Assembly: GCF_009857505.1 (NCBI RefSeq)
Contig: NZ_WWCP01000013.1
Location: forward strand, 62,001-126,000
DNA from: Duganella lactea
Lineage (GTDB): Bacteria; Pseudomonadota; Gammaproteobacteria; Burkholderiales; Burkholderiaceae_D
Reading direction: 5' to 3'
Length of the DNA stretch: 64,000 bases
Positions 1 through 9,336 of this stretch are shown piece by piece. The translations under genes and the position numbers were made by a program. Numbering within the stretch: the first letter of the stretch is position 1; each line of letters starts with the position of its first letter. The notes beneath the pieces are model-generated. The model worked only from the letters and a program-made list of their open reading frames with translations, searched no databases and was not told the DNA's origin.

Positions 1-429
1 CGGCGCGGCGTCCGGCGCCGCCGCCGGTTTGGCGTCTGGTGCCACGCCGACATCGGCCAGGTCGCCCGCCGTCGCCAGCACATCGGCGCTGGTCGCCATC
101 TCGCCCTCCGCCAGCGGCGCCGGCGTAATCGCCGCCACGCTGGGCGACGCCTCCGGCGCGGGTATGGGCTTGGGTCGCGGCTTGAGTCGCGGCTTGCGCG
201 GCGCCTCGGCCAGCGGCTTGATCTCCTCCACCGGCGCGCTCTCCACCCGCTTGGGCAACGACAGCTTGAGCTGCGCCGTCATCAGCGATGGCTTCGACGC
301 CGACGGCCGGTCCGTTTGCGCGCTCAAGCGCCCGGTGACCCAGTCGATGGCGGCAAAGTGCAGCGCCAGCGTGGCCACGCATAACACGCCAACGCGCCGG
401 TGCCGGGAAAGGAAGGAAGCAATCGTCAT
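1..429 (-). CDS. N-terminal part of a DUF3108-like membrane-anchored protein (runs off the window)
   Basis: The frame is open from an ATG at 429 to the window edge, giving 143 codons. Residues 1-35 have a short basic start (MTIASFLSRHRR) followed by a single hydrophobic segment, as in a signal anchor. After that the chain is rich in Pro, Lys and Ala, like a periplasmic spacer. No catalytic domain is visible because the C-terminus is missing. This architecture, and its place beside phaM, resembles DUF3108 proteins of Oxalobacteraceae, but the DUF3108 domain itself is not in view. A TonB-like protein is an alternative. It is transcribed divergently from phaM. Confidence 0.5.
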   Translation of the reverse strand, partial: MTIASFLSRHRRVGVLCVATLALHFAAIDWVTGRLSAQTDRPSASKPSLMTAQLKLSLPKRVESAPVEEIKPLAEAPRKPRLKPRPKPIPAPEASPSVAAITPAPLAEGEMATSADVLATAGDLADVGVAPDAKPAAAPDAAP

Positions 430-551
430 GGCCGCTAGTTTAAACGGGATCGGGAATCCCGGCGCCACAGCAGAGGAAATGTTGTCAAAACCTTTTGAAC
501 GCCCACCGAATATCTGCTACGCTAAATGCTCCATCCCACAGGAGCTTTCTC

Positions 552-1250
552 ATGGCCCATCCTCACATGCCCAATATCCCCGGCGTCGGCGTAATGAACG
601 ATACGCTGGACTTCGTCAAAAACCTGTGGGGCAGCATGAGCGTGCCGGGGCTGACAGCGCCCACGCTGTCGGTCGAAGAGCTGGACAAGAAGATCAACGA
701 CCTGAAAGCGGTCGAGTCCTGGCTCAACCTGAATATGAGCATGCTGCGCGGGACCATACAGGCGCTGGAAGTCCAGCGCGGCACGATCGCCACGCTCAAG
801 TCGGTCGGCGCCAGCCTGGCCTCGGGCGTCGGCGATAAATCGATGTTCGACGCCAATCCTTACGCCTCGGCCTTCTTCCATCACGCGCGCGAAGCCGACA
901 AGGCGCAGACCAGCGCGCCTGCGCCGGCGCCAACGCCCGCCGCCGCGCCGGAAGCCAAGACCGAGGAAGCCAAGCCGGAAGCATCGGCGACCGCCGGCCA
1001 GCCCAACGTCTGGTGGAACCTGTTGCAGGAACAGTTCAAGCAGGCCGTGTCGACCGCCATGGCGTCCGAATCGATGATGACCGACGCCGCCGTCAAGTTC
1101 GCGGCGGCGGCGGCGGGCACGCAGACGCCGGCGACCAAATCCGCCACCGACAAACCGGCGCCGGTGAAAAAACCGGCCGCCAAAAAGCCGGCCGCCAAAA
1201 AAGCCGCGTCCAAGCCGGCGGCACCCAAGCCGACCGCCGACAAACCCTAA
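552..1250 (+). CDS. phaM: PhaM-like polyhydroxyalkanoate granule regulatory protein
   Basis: A 232-residue protein. Residues 15-80 contain the conserved PhaM block: a FVKNLWGSM motif, then SVEELDKKINDLKAVESWLNLN and a helical stretch. The last ~35 residues are a Lys/Ala/Pro tail with PAAKKPAAKK-type repeats, like the histone-like DNA-binding tail of Ralstonia PhaM. In that family the N-terminal part binds PHA synthase and the tail binds DNA, linking granules to the nucleoid; that role is taken from the family. I chose the ATG at 552 because an AGGAG-type site lies about 8 bases before it; an in-frame upstream extension to 495 has no such site. No PHA synthesis gene is in the window. Confidence 0.85.
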   Translation: MAHPHMPNIPGVGVMNDTLDFVKNLWGSMSVPGLTAPTLSVEELDKKINDLKAVESWLNLNMSMLRGTIQALEVQRGTIATLKSVGASLASGVGDKSMFDANPYASAFFHHAREADKAQTSAPAPAPTPAAAPEAKTEEAKPEASATAGQPNVWWNLLQEQFKQAVSTAMASESMMTDAAVKFAAAAAGTQTPATKSATDKPAPVKKPAAKKPAAKKAASKPAAPKPTADKP

Positions 1251-1256
1251 ACTGAA

Positions 1257-1472
1257 CTACGCCAGCCGCTGGATGCGGATGGCGTCAATCAGGCCATCGG
1301 CCTGACGCTGCACTTTCTCGATGTCGATCAGGCCCTCTTCTTCCAGCAGCTTGGCGCTGTCGTGGGCGGACTGAAAACTGTCCAGCGTATCTCCCTTGGC
1401 GGCGATAGGGCGTATCCACGCCACGCTGCCCACTTTCATTTTGGTATAGACTTCTTTTGCGATATCACGCAT
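1257..1472 (-). CDS. Small conserved-looking hypothetical protein (71 aa)
   Basis: A 71-residue soluble protein, acidic in the middle, predicted mainly helical, with no signal peptide, membrane segment or Cys pair. I do not recognise the family. It ends 6 bases from the convergent phaM stop, so it fills the gap with codon use like its neighbours. The Shine-Dalgarno region is weak (GGGC about 10 bases before the ATG). It could be a real small gene or a chance frame. Confidence 0.5.
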   Translation of the reverse strand: MRDIAKEVYTKMKVGSVAWIRPIAAKGDTLDSFQSAHDSAKLLEEEGLIDIEKVQRQADGLIDAIRIQRLA

Positions 1473-1599
1473 ATTTTTTGTGCCCTTTAATTTGCTCTCA
1501 ATATTGACAGCGAATCAAGCGCAGACAGGGCTGCGCCGTCATTCAGTGTAATCATTTGAAGTGGCTGAAACAAGCGCGTTGTTGCGTGGCGCCGTCAGT

Positions 1600-3318
1600 T
1601 CATTGACTCGTAAAGCGGGTGCTCTCCGGCACCGGTCCGTTGGCCGCCTCGTACTCGCTGGCGGCGGCGGCGGCCACCACGCCGGACACCGGCGCCAGCA
1701 TCGCCAGCTGCTCCATCAGTTGCGCAAAGCGCTGCTGCCCCGGCGCGATGGCGTCGACATGCATCAACACGCCGATGGCTTCATCGGCGACCTCGCGGTC
1801 ATAACCATTCTGCTGCAGGTACGACACCAGGATCTGTGCGGAGTTGAACAGTATGCGCATATTATGCGGCAGCGCGTGGCGGGCGTTGCGCATCCACTCG
1901 ATCGCCTCGGTGAGCTTGCCGGTCTTCCACAGCAGCACGCCGCGATTCATCAACTCCGCCGCTTCCATGCGCGCGCTCTTGATCAGCTCCACGCCCTCGT
2001 CGCTCATGCGCGCCTTGTCGAAGATCTTCTGCACGTCGTCCAGCAGCGCCACGTTGTCATGGTTGTTGCGGGTGACGTAGCACAGCAGGTTGATCGGCGC
2101 TTCCTTGACGCCCACCGCGAACAGCAGCGTCGCCATATCCAGACAGGTGTCCGTGTCCGGACGCTGGCGCGATTCGTCGGCCAGCATGGCTTCCAGCTCG
2201 TCGCCCGCCTTGCGCGCGCGGCGGAAATCGCCGCTCTCGTGATACACCAGGCCCTCGGTGATCTTGGCGCGCAAGGTCACCTGATCGCCGCCGAACTGGT
2301 GGACCGCCGCGTTGAGCAGGCGGATCGCCTCCTTGGTGTCGTTCTTCTGGCCGCACACGCGCGCCAGCCCCAGATAGGCGTCCACCGTTTTACGCACCGA
2401 GAATTCGCCGATCTCGATGCACTTGCGGAAGGCCTTCTCCGCCACCGGGATATTCTCCAGCTTGAGCGCCGTCTGGCCCAGCGCGCGCTGGCGCGGCACC
2501 GAATTGGGCGACAGCTTGGCGGCCTTCTGCAGCACATCGAAGGCCTCCTCGGTCTTCCCTTGCCGCTGGAACGAGTGCGCCAGCTGGTCGAAGGCGTCGA
2601 TATAGAAGCGGTTGTCGGTGATCACCGACTGGAACATCACGCGCGCCTCTTCCAGGTCGCCGTTCGCCAGCAGAATTTTACCCAGGCCGCAGCGCGCCCA
2701 GTTATACTCGCGCTCCTGCAGCACCTGCCGGTAGACGGCGCCCGCCTGTTCCACTTCGCCGGCCTTGAGCAACAGCGTGGCCTTCATGCGCAGCAGGTCG
2801 ATGGCGTGCAGCGGATTGTGCGGCACCTGCTCCTCGCACAGCCTGGCCGCGCGCAGGTAGTCCTTGTCCGCAAAGGCCTGGTCGATTTCGCTGAACACCT
2901 GCTTCTTGAGCCAAACGCGGTTGAGGCGCGTCAGCAGCACGCCCTCGGTGATCGGCTTGATGATATAGGCGTCCGGCTGATGCTCCGCCGCGCCCATCAC
3001 CGACTCCACGCTCTTTTCGGCGGAGACCATCAGCCACACGCTGGACGGCAGCATCAGGTTGCGGATGCGCGCTTCCTCCAGCACCTGCTGGCCGTTCTTG
3101 CCGTCGCCCAGGTTGTAATCGCACAGTACCACGTCGTAGCGGGTTTTCGACAGCAGCACCATGGCCTCGCCGCCGCTCGACGCCTGGTCGATATGCTTGG
3201 CGCCGAGATTGCGCAGCGACTCCCGCAACAGCTGCCGGATGCCGACGAAATCGTCAATGATCAGGTAGCGCTTCTCGGCCCAGTCAACGCCGCCCTCGGC
3301 GGGATGGATGTAACTCAT
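1600..3318 (-). CDS. Response regulator with receiver domain and TPR repeats
   Basis: A 572-residue protein. The receiver domain covers about residues 16-135: acidic pair D22/D23, phospho-acceptor D67 in VVLCDYNL, and K121-P122 in YIIKPITEG. The rest (about 140-570) is helical tetratricopeptide-type repeats, with no helix-turn-helix, GGDEF, EAL or HD-GYP output. Such regulators act through protein contacts rather than DNA binding (family inference). It lies 11 bases downstream of the small histidine kinase gene on the same strand, so the two very probably form an operon and a phosphorelay pair. ATG start at 3318. Confidence 0.85.
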   Translation of the reverse strand: MSYIHPAEGGVDWAEKRYLIIDDFVGIRQLLRESLRNLGAKHIDQASSGGEAMVLLSKTRYDVVLCDYNLGDGKNGQQVLEEARIRNLMLPSSVWLMVSAEKSVESVMGAAEHQPDAYIIKPITEGVLLTRLNRVWLKKQVFSEIDQAFADKDYLRAARLCEEQVPHNPLHAIDLLRMKATLLLKAGEVEQAGAVYRQVLQEREYNWARCGLGKILLANGDLEEARVMFQSVITDNRFYIDAFDQLAHSFQRQGKTEEAFDVLQKAAKLSPNSVPRQRALGQTALKLENIPVAEKAFRKCIEIGEFSVRKTVDAYLGLARVCGQKNDTKEAIRLLNAAVHQFGGDQVTLRAKITEGLVYHESGDFRRARKAGDELEAMLADESRQRPDTDTCLDMATLLFAVGVKEAPINLLCYVTRNNHDNVALLDDVQKIFDKARMSDEGVELIKSARMEAAELMNRGVLLWKTGKLTEAIEWMRNARHALPHNMRILFNSAQILVSYLQQNGYDREVADEAIGVLMHVDAIAPGQQRFAQLMEQLAMLAPVSGVVAAAAASEYEAANGPVPESTRFTSQ

Positions 3319-3329
3319 GACGCGTCCCG

Positions 3330-4040
3330 TTACGGCAGGCGCAGCACGAAGCAGCCGCCGCCCAGCGTGCCGCCATTGGCCAGCGCGATGCTGCCGCCGC
3401 GCTGGCGGTGCCGGTGCATCTTCGCCACTTCGCTGGAGAAGTAGAGCCCAAGGCCGCTGCTGTTGTTGAGGAAGTTGATGGCCGCTTTCGGACTGGCGCC
3501 GCTGTCCAGCATCGCCTCCGGGAAGCCGCTGCCATTGTCTTCGACGCGCAGTTCCAGATAGTCGCCGTCGATGGCGATCGCCAGGCGGATGCGGTCGCGC
3601 GTGTAGCGCACCGCGTTGTTAATGGCGTGGACCAGCACACCGATCACCAGGTCTTCGTCCAGGGTCCAGATGGCGTCCTGCGGATAATCGGTTTCCAGCG
3701 CGACGCCGCGCGATTGCAGCAGCACGCGCGCCTGGCCGGACACCATTTCCACCAGATCGCCGATGCTGCGCGGCGCCGGGTCGAACGGGTAGCCCGGCTT
3801 GCCGACATCCTTGTACAACGCCAGCAGCTGGATCAGATTGTCGTTGAGGCGCTTGGTCTGGTACAGCATCTGCGCCATCTGCCCGTATTCCGGGGCGGCG
3901 CTGGAGGCGGGAGCGGACAGCAGGTTCTCCAGCGTGCCACTGAGGACGCTGATCGAATTTTTCATGTCATGCACGGTGGATGCGAGGAACATGAACAGCT
4001 CCGGTGAGCCTTCTTGCGGCTGCGCTTCTTGTTCATCCAT
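3330..4040 (-). CDS. Small cytoplasmic sensor histidine kinase
   Basis: A 236-residue kinase with no membrane segment and no recognisable sensory domain. The dimerisation/phospho-acceptor box is right at the N-terminus, with H24 in STVHDMKNS. The ATPase domain follows: N-box HAINNAVRYTRD, G1 box VEDNGSGFPEA and G2 box SSGLGLYFSS. All catalytic boxes look intact, so it should be active. The missing sensor suggests that a partner protein, perhaps through the TPR regulator encoded directly downstream, provides the input. About 50 bases of non-coding DNA separate its ATG (4040) from the mnmC stop. Confidence 0.85.
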   Translation of the reverse strand: MDEQEAQPQEGSPELFMFLASTVHDMKNSISVLSGTLENLLSAPASSAAPEYGQMAQMLYQTKRLNDNLIQLLALYKDVGKPGYPFDPAPRSIGDLVEMVSGQARVLLQSRGVALETDYPQDAIWTLDEDLVIGVLVHAINNAVRYTRDRIRLAIAIDGDYLELRVEDNGSGFPEAMLDSGASPKAAINFLNNSSGLGLYFSSEVAKMHRHRQRGGSIALANGGTLGGGCFVLRLP

Positions 4041-4091
4041 TTGCTGGTGTCTCCATGGACGGCGGTGTTCAGAGCCGTGATTATAGCCGAC

Positions 4092-5765
4092 CTACTGCTG
4101 GCGGCGGCGCTGCTTGAGCAGGAAGCGGCCGGGGTCGAGGGCGTCGGCCAGCGTGGCTTCCAGCGGCGGTGCCGTGTGCTCCAGCCGGGACACCAGCAGC
4201 TCCGCCATCAGCGGCGCCCAGATCAGCCCCCGCGAGGCGTAACCCAGCAGGCAATGCAGGCCCTCGTGGCGCGGCACGTCGGACAAGAATTCCAAGCGGC
4301 CGGCGCGCTGGTAGTCGGGCACGGCGCCGACCAGCGGCAGGCGGTCCGGCGCGGCGCAGCGGAAGCCGACGCGGCCCGCCAGCGGCGCGCTGTGCGCCAG
4401 CGCGGCCACCGCCTCGCTGGGAATGATCTCGGCCAGGCGCGTGAGATTTTCCAGCTGGCTGCTGGCGCGCAGCGCCGGATCGCCGTCGTTGTCGTAAGTG
4501 GCGCCGGCGCAGACGATGCCGCCCGACGGCGGCGTCACATACGCTTCGCGGCACACCGCCAGCGGCAGCACGGGCGGCGGCACGGCCGAGTCGACCGGCA
4601 GGTGCGTGACCTGGCCGCGCAGTTTGGACAGCGGCAGCTCGGCAAGCTGTTCGAGCTGGCCGGCACTGGCGCCGCAGGCGAGGATCACGGTCGGCGCCTG
4701 GACGATCAGCGCGCCGTCACCGTCACCTACCTGCCATTCGTCAGCGACGCGCTTCAGTGTCAGCGCCTCGGTGTGGAAGCGCCGTTGCAGACGCTCGCCG
4801 CAGGCGTCCAGCATCGCCTCGCACAGCGAGGCGGGACGCGCCCAGCCGCCTTGTTCGAACAGCCAGCCGCCGTGCGGCGTGGCGGCGCCGATCAGGGCGC
4901 CGGCTTCATCGGCATCGGCCCAGCGGGCGTATTGTTGCGGGTAGTTCCAATGCGCCAGCACGTCCCGTTGCACCCTGGCGTGCTTCGCGTCGCGCGCCAG
5001 TTGCAGCACGCCGCAGTCGGCGCCGTCGAACACTTTGCCGGCGCCGCCCATGCGCCGCCATTCGCGCAGCGCGAACAGGAAGGCGGCGCGGCTCAGGCGC
5101 GTGGGGATATTGTCGTCGCGGGACAGCAGCGGCATGAAGATGCCGGCCTGGTTGCCCGACGCCTCCTGCGCCGGCCGCCCATGGCGTTCGATCAGCGTCA
5201 CCTGCCAGCCGCGCGCGCACAGGCGGTGCGCGGCGGCCGAGCCGGCGACGCCGGCGCCGATCACCACCGCGCGCTTCATCATCGGCGGTGGCGAAGGCTC
5301 GGCGGCACGCGGCTTGCGGCCACGATACTCCGCCACGATGTCCTGCTCGCCGGCGATGCGGCAGGCGAAGCCCGCCGCCGTCAGCGCCCACACCAACGCC
5401 TCGTCGGGCGCGCGGGCGTGCAGCACCGCGCCTTGCGCCGCAAGGCGGGCCAGCGCGGGCACCATCGGCGGCGTGACGGCGGCATGCAGATGGAAAGCAT
5501 CGACGCGCGCGTCCACTTCCGGCAGCACCGCGTCGAGCGCGCCGACCAACAGGTCCAGCGTCACGTCATCATCGACGATCACACGGTGAAAGCCAGGCAC
5601 ATTGAGCGGCCACACCGCCTGCAATGGCGGCGGCGCGGGTGGCACGGGTGGCACGGGTGACACAAGCGCCGCCGCCGCGATGTAGTGCAAACGCCCGCCG
5701 CGCGCGCGCTCCGCCGCAAACCGCCGCTCACTGAACGCGGTGTCGAACACCACCCGCGTTGTCAC
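4092..5765 (-). CDS. mnmC: MnmC with intact FAD oxidoreductase domain and degenerate, shortened methyltransferase part
   Basis: The C-terminal ~390 residues form the MnmC2 oxidoreductase: a dinucleotide-binding start RAVVIGAGVAGSAAA near residue 162 and DAO-type motifs to the end. This domain converts cmnm5(s2)U34 of tRNA to nm5(s2)U34. The N-terminal part should be a ~240-residue SAM methyltransferase (MnmD) but has only ~155 residues. It keeps a piece like the central/late MnmD region (VWPLNVPGFHR, VTLDLLVG) but lacks the SAM-binding glycine motif, and the usual DGFAP catalytic segment reads HLHAAVTP. Final methylation is therefore probably not done by this protein. The GTG at 5765 overlaps the tag stop (GTGA), which fixes the start; the total is 557 aa against about 660 for full MnmC. 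Confidence 0.85.
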   Translation of the reverse strand: MTTRVVFDTAFSERRFAAERARGGRLHYIAAAALVSPVPPVPPAPPPLQAVWPLNVPGFHRVIVDDDVTLDLLVGALDAVLPEVDARVDAFHLHAAVTPPMVPALARLAAQGAVLHARAPDEALVWALTAAGFACRIAGEQDIVAEYRGRKPRAAEPSPPPMMKRAVVIGAGVAGSAAAHRLCARGWQVTLIERHGRPAQEASGNQAGIFMPLLSRDDNIPTRLSRAAFLFALREWRRMGGAGKVFDGADCGVLQLARDAKHARVQRDVLAHWNYPQQYARWADADEAGALIGAATPHGGWLFEQGGWARPASLCEAMLDACGERLQRRFHTEALTLKRVADEWQVGDGDGALIVQAPTVILACGASAGQLEQLAELPLSKLRGQVTHLPVDSAVPPPVLPLAVCREAYVTPPSGGIVCAGATYDNDGDPALRASSQLENLTRLAEIIPSEAVAALAHSAPLAGRVGFRCAAPDRLPLVGAVPDYQRAGRLEFLSDVPRHEGLHCLLGYASRGLIWAPLMAELLVSRLEHTAPPLEATLADALDPGRFLLKQRRRQQ

Positions 5766-6322
5766 TTGCGGGCCTTTCTGCAGAAGCAATCCGGCGCGTG
5801 ATCATTCACCATGCCGATGCCCTGCATGTAGGCATACACAATCGTCGAGCCGACAAACTTGAACCCCAGTTTGCTCAGATCCTTGGACAGCCGGTCAGAC
5901 AGCGCGGTCTTGGCCGGATAAATCCCCTGCTGGCTCACCAGCGGTTTGCCGTCCACATAAGACCACAACAGCTGATCCAGACTGCCGCCGCTCTCCAGCA
6001 ATCGCAGATACGCCTGCGCATTGGTGATCGCCGCCGCCACCTTCAACCGGTTGCGCACGATGCCAGGATTGGCCAGCAACCCGGCCACCTTCTCCGGTCC
6101 ATACGCCGCGATCCTGGTCGCGTCCCACTGGTCGAAAGCCTGGCGATAATTCTCGCGCTTATTGAGGATGGTCTCCCAGCTCAGGCCAGCCTGCGCGCCC
6201 TCAAGATTGAGCATCTCGAACAGACGGCGCTCGTCGTGGCAAGGCACGCCCCACTCGGTATCGTGATATTCGAGGTACAGGGGATTGGCCGGATTGGCCC
6301 AGCCGCAGCGTTGTTTTTCCAT
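5762..6322 (-). CDS. tag: DNA-3-methyladenine glycosylase I
   Basis: A 186-residue protein, the normal length for Tag. It starts MEKQRCGWANP and contains YHDTEWGVP, the QAGLSWETIL helix-hairpin region, and a C-terminal NDHAPDCFC. Cys6 and His19 near the start together with the late His and Cys match the zinc ligands of the family. It removes 3-methyladenine from alkylated DNA in base excision repair. The ATG at 6322 lies 2 bases after the stop of the upstream diguanylate cyclase gene, and its own stop overlaps the mnmC start, so the three genes are probably co-transcribed. Confidence 0.95.
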   Translation of the reverse strand: MEKQRCGWANPANPLYLEYHDTEWGVPCHDERRLFEMLNLEGAQAGLSWETILNKRENYRQAFDQWDATRIAAYGPEKVAGLLANPGIVRNRLKVAAAITNAQAYLRLLESGGSLDQLLWSYVDGKPLVSQQGIYPAKTALSDRLSKDLSKLGFKFVGSTIVYAYMQGIGMVNDHAPDCFCRKARK

Positions 6323-6324
6323 CG

Positions 6325-9168
6325 TCAGTTCAACTCAAGATCACTCGACAAGCCGATGCGGCGCCGCTCGCCGCCCAGCACCAGCGGTCCGGTCAGATTG
6401 GACACCAGCCGCACCTCGCCATCGGCCGCCGCTTGTTCCAGCTGCCGCATCAGGCGCGCGAACACGCCTTCGGCGCGCGTCTGGGCGGTGCTGTACAGCG
6501 CCGCCCAGCCATTGCGGCCGGAGCGCTTGGCGATGTACAGGCCCTGGTCGGCCAGCTCCACCACCTGCGACCATGACAGCAAACGAGGCTGCTCCGGCAG
6601 GAACGGGAAGCAGGCGAAGCCGATCGAACAGGTCTTCGTCAGGCGCACGCCGTCCGGCAAGACGAAATCGCGTTCGGCCACCGCGCGGCGCATGCGCTCG
6701 GCCACCCCCGGCGCCTCGTCGCGATGCGTGGCGCGCGCCAGCACCAGGAATTCCTCGCCGCCCCAGCGGATCACATAGTCCGACTCGCGGAACACTTCGC
6801 GCAGGCGCTCCTGCATCTGCACCAGGATCGAATCACCTGCCGCGTGGCCATAGCGGTCGTTGACCTCCTTGAAGTGGTCCAGGTCGACCATGAAGAACAC
6901 CAGGTCGTTCGCGGCCTGCAGGTCGCATTCGTTCAGCTCGCGATGCAAGACGGTCTCGTAGCCGCGCAGGCTCATGGCCACATCGGCGTCGACGTTCTGC
7001 AGGAAGAAGCGGCGGTTGCGCAGGCCGGTCAGCTGGTCGGTCAGGCTGACTTCTTCCAGCGCCTTGTAGGCCTGCTCCAGTTCCACATTCTTCTCCAGCA
7101 GCTGCTCCTGGGTGGCAGCCACCTGGCGGTAGGCGCTGGCGTTGTCCAGCGCGATGGCGCCATAGGCGCACAGCGTGCGGAAGATCAGCCGTTCGCGCTC
7201 GCCATACGAATGCGTCAGCAGCGACTGCACCGTCATCACACCCAGCACGCGCTCGCCGACGCGCAGTGGCGCGAACAACAGGCTCAGGGTCGGCAGCGTG
7301 CCCGGAATCAGATTCGCCGTCGCGCCATCGTCGTCCAGCTCCAGCAGCAGCTCGCGCCGCTCGCGCAGGCAGCGCGCGGTGTAGGCATGCGGATCGGCGG
7401 CGGCGATGCGCACCGGCGGCAGCGGCTTGCCCGCCTCGACGCCGAACTCGCACACCAGCGATGCGCCGTCCGGCTGCAGCAGGAAAATCGCGAAGTGGGT
7501 CGCATCGAGCAGGCCTTGCACGTGGCGGTCCAGCACGCGGAACACCGCCGCCGCGTCCAGGTGCGCGGTGATCTCCTGGCCGATGGCGCTCAGATGTTCC
7601 AGCGTGGCGCTGGTCTGCTGCAGCACCTCGGCGCGCTGCGCCTCGGCCGCCGCCAGCTGGCGATGATGCTCGCCCTCGGTCTGCGCGCGCTCGGTCTGGT
7701 ATTGCACCTGCATGGCGATGGCGCGGTTGGTCGCTTCCCGGCTGTGGGTCTGGTCGCGCGCGACGTTGGCGCGCAACGCGATGGTGTAGGCGCGCTGGTA
7801 ATCGCCGCAGGCCGCATACTCGCGCGCCGCCGCGTCCAGCAGCGGGCCCGGCACGGTGTAGCCGTCGATGGTGGCGGCGATTTCCAGCGCCAGCTGCAGA
7901 TAGTGCAGCACCGCGTTGGGCGCCGTCATCGGCGCCGGGCCCGGCAGGTCGTGACGGCTGTGGATATCGGCCAGCACATGCAGCGCGGCGATCTGGCCCG
8001 AGGCGTCGCCATGCGCGCGCGCCAGCGCCAGCGCCGCCTGCGCCGCCGCCTGCGCCTCCTCGGCGCGCCCCAGGTGCGACAGCGCGTGCGCCTGGCCGCG
8101 CCGCGCGCTGCTCTGGAAATCGTTCTGGCGCAGCGCGTCGCCGCGCGCGGCCAGGCGCGTGAAGCTGTCCAGCGCCGCCGCATGGTTGCCCAGATCGAGC
8201 GCCAGGTCGCCCTGGTATTCCAGCGCCACCGCGTAGGCGCGCGCACCGGACAGCGGCGCCAGCGTGGTCAGCGCCTCGCGCAGCAGGCTTTGCGCCGCCT
8301 CGCGCTGGCCCAACTGTCGCAGCGTTTCGGCGGTCTGCATCAGGCACATGCCGATGCTCAGCGGCCAGCCGGTCAAACGCGCCAGGTCGAGGCCGCGCTG
8401 CATCCAGTCCAGCGCCGCCTCGTGCGCGTTCAGGCTGGTGAAGCCATTGCCGATATTGGTGGCGACGATGATGGCGCGGCGGATCTGGCCGGTGGCCAGC
8501 GCGGTTTCAAAACTGCGCATCAGGTGACCGATGGCGCGCCCGTACTCGCTGCGCAGGAAGGCGCAGGTGCCGAAGAAGTCGCTGACCCAGCCGGCGGCGA
8601 TCGGCGGCAGACTGTCGAGATCGTCGCTGAAGCGGTCGCGCCAGCGCTGCTGCGCCGCGCGGCCGTCGCCGAAGGCGTCGCAAATGCCGGAGGCGGCGTC
8701 GATGATGTCGGTGCGCACCGGATCGGCCGCCACGCGGGCGGCGGCGGCGGCCTGGCGCAACCAGGCGTCGCCGTCGGCGCTGGCACCGCGGTCGTTGCAG
8801 ACCCAGGCCATGATCCAGCAAGCGTCGGCGCGGCAGGCGGCGGCGGACGCCGGCAGCGTATCGGCCGCCTGCTCGCACAACAGCAGCGCCTGCTGGGCGT
8901 GGTAGTGGGCGGTGTCGAGTTCGCCGCGCAGCCAGGCCGGCTCGGCGGAAATCAGGTGCAGGCGCGCGCGCTGCACCATGCCGGCGTCCGGCGGCAACTG
9001 CGACAGCAGCGGCGCCAGTTCGGACGACAATTGCTGCGCGCGTGCGGGATCACGCTGGCGCAAATGCCAGGCGAGCGTGAGCAGCAACTTCGATCGCTCC
9101 GAACCTTGCGCTTCAGGCAATACCACTTCCCACCGCGCCAGCTCGTCGTCGAGCGCAAACATGTCCAC
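6325..9168 (-). CDS. TPR-GAF-GGDEF diguanylate cyclase
   Basis: About 947 residues without signal peptide or membrane segments. Residues ~20-470 are helical TPR-like repeats, a coiled coil follows near 470-520, then a GAF-like sensory domain (~520-680), and a GGDEF domain at the end. The active-site GGEEF lies near residue 803, and the RxxD inhibitory site (RESD) sits five residues before it, so the enzyme should make cyclic di-GMP and be product-inhibited. MalT-like TPR sensors of this layout are common in betaproteobacteria. The start is ambiguous: GTG at 9168 and TTG at 9171 both follow AGAGGA; an ATG at 9162 is less well spaced. Confidence 0.9.
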   Translation of the reverse strand: MDMFALDDELARWEVVLPEAQGSERSKLLLTLAWHLRQRDPARAQQLSSELAPLLSQLPPDAGMVQRARLHLISAEPAWLRGELDTAHYHAQQALLLCEQAADTLPASAAACRADACWIMAWVCNDRGASADGDAWLRQAAAAARVAADPVRTDIIDAASGICDAFGDGRAAQQRWRDRFSDDLDSLPPIAAGWVSDFFGTCAFLRSEYGRAIGHLMRSFETALATGQIRRAIIVATNIGNGFTSLNAHEAALDWMQRGLDLARLTGWPLSIGMCLMQTAETLRQLGQREAAQSLLREALTTLAPLSGARAYAVALEYQGDLALDLGNHAAALDSFTRLAARGDALRQNDFQSSARRGQAHALSHLGRAEEAQAAAQAALALARAHGDASGQIAALHVLADIHSRHDLPGPAPMTAPNAVLHYLQLALEIAATIDGYTVPGPLLDAAAREYAACGDYQRAYTIALRANVARDQTHSREATNRAIAMQVQYQTERAQTEGEHHRQLAAAEAQRAEVLQQTSATLEHLSAIGQEITAHLDAAAVFRVLDRHVQGLLDATHFAIFLLQPDGASLVCEFGVEAGKPLPPVRIAAADPHAYTARCLRERRELLLELDDDGATANLIPGTLPTLSLLFAPLRVGERVLGVMTVQSLLTHSYGERERLIFRTLCAYGAIALDNASAYRQVAATQEQLLEKNVELEQAYKALEEVSLTDQLTGLRNRRFFLQNVDADVAMSLRGYETVLHRELNECDLQAANDLVFFMVDLDHFKEVNDRYGHAAGDSILVQMQERLREVFRESDYVIRWGGEEFLVLARATHRDEAPGVAERMRRAVAERDFVLPDGVRLTKTCSIGFACFPFLPEQPRLLSWSQVVELADQGLYIAKRSGRNGWAALYSTAQTRAEGVFARLMRQLEQAAADGEVRLVSNLTGPLVLGGERRRIGLSSDLELN

Positions 9169-9336
9169 CAAATTGACTTTCCTCTACTGTGTTGCCATAG
9201 CGCCCCGTTGCGCCACTACCGCATTATTCCACAGTTTGCAGCCCCTCTTCCCGCCCCCTGTTAAGTACTTGATATTTCAGCACTTTTAGTGCGACACAGA
9301 AACTACCTTGGCGGAAGTGACATCATCACGGCGCCG

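Noticed and set aside
6724-9264. Open frame of 846 codons on the plus strand
   Set aside because: Antisense to the diguanylate cyclase gene, with no recognisable domain.
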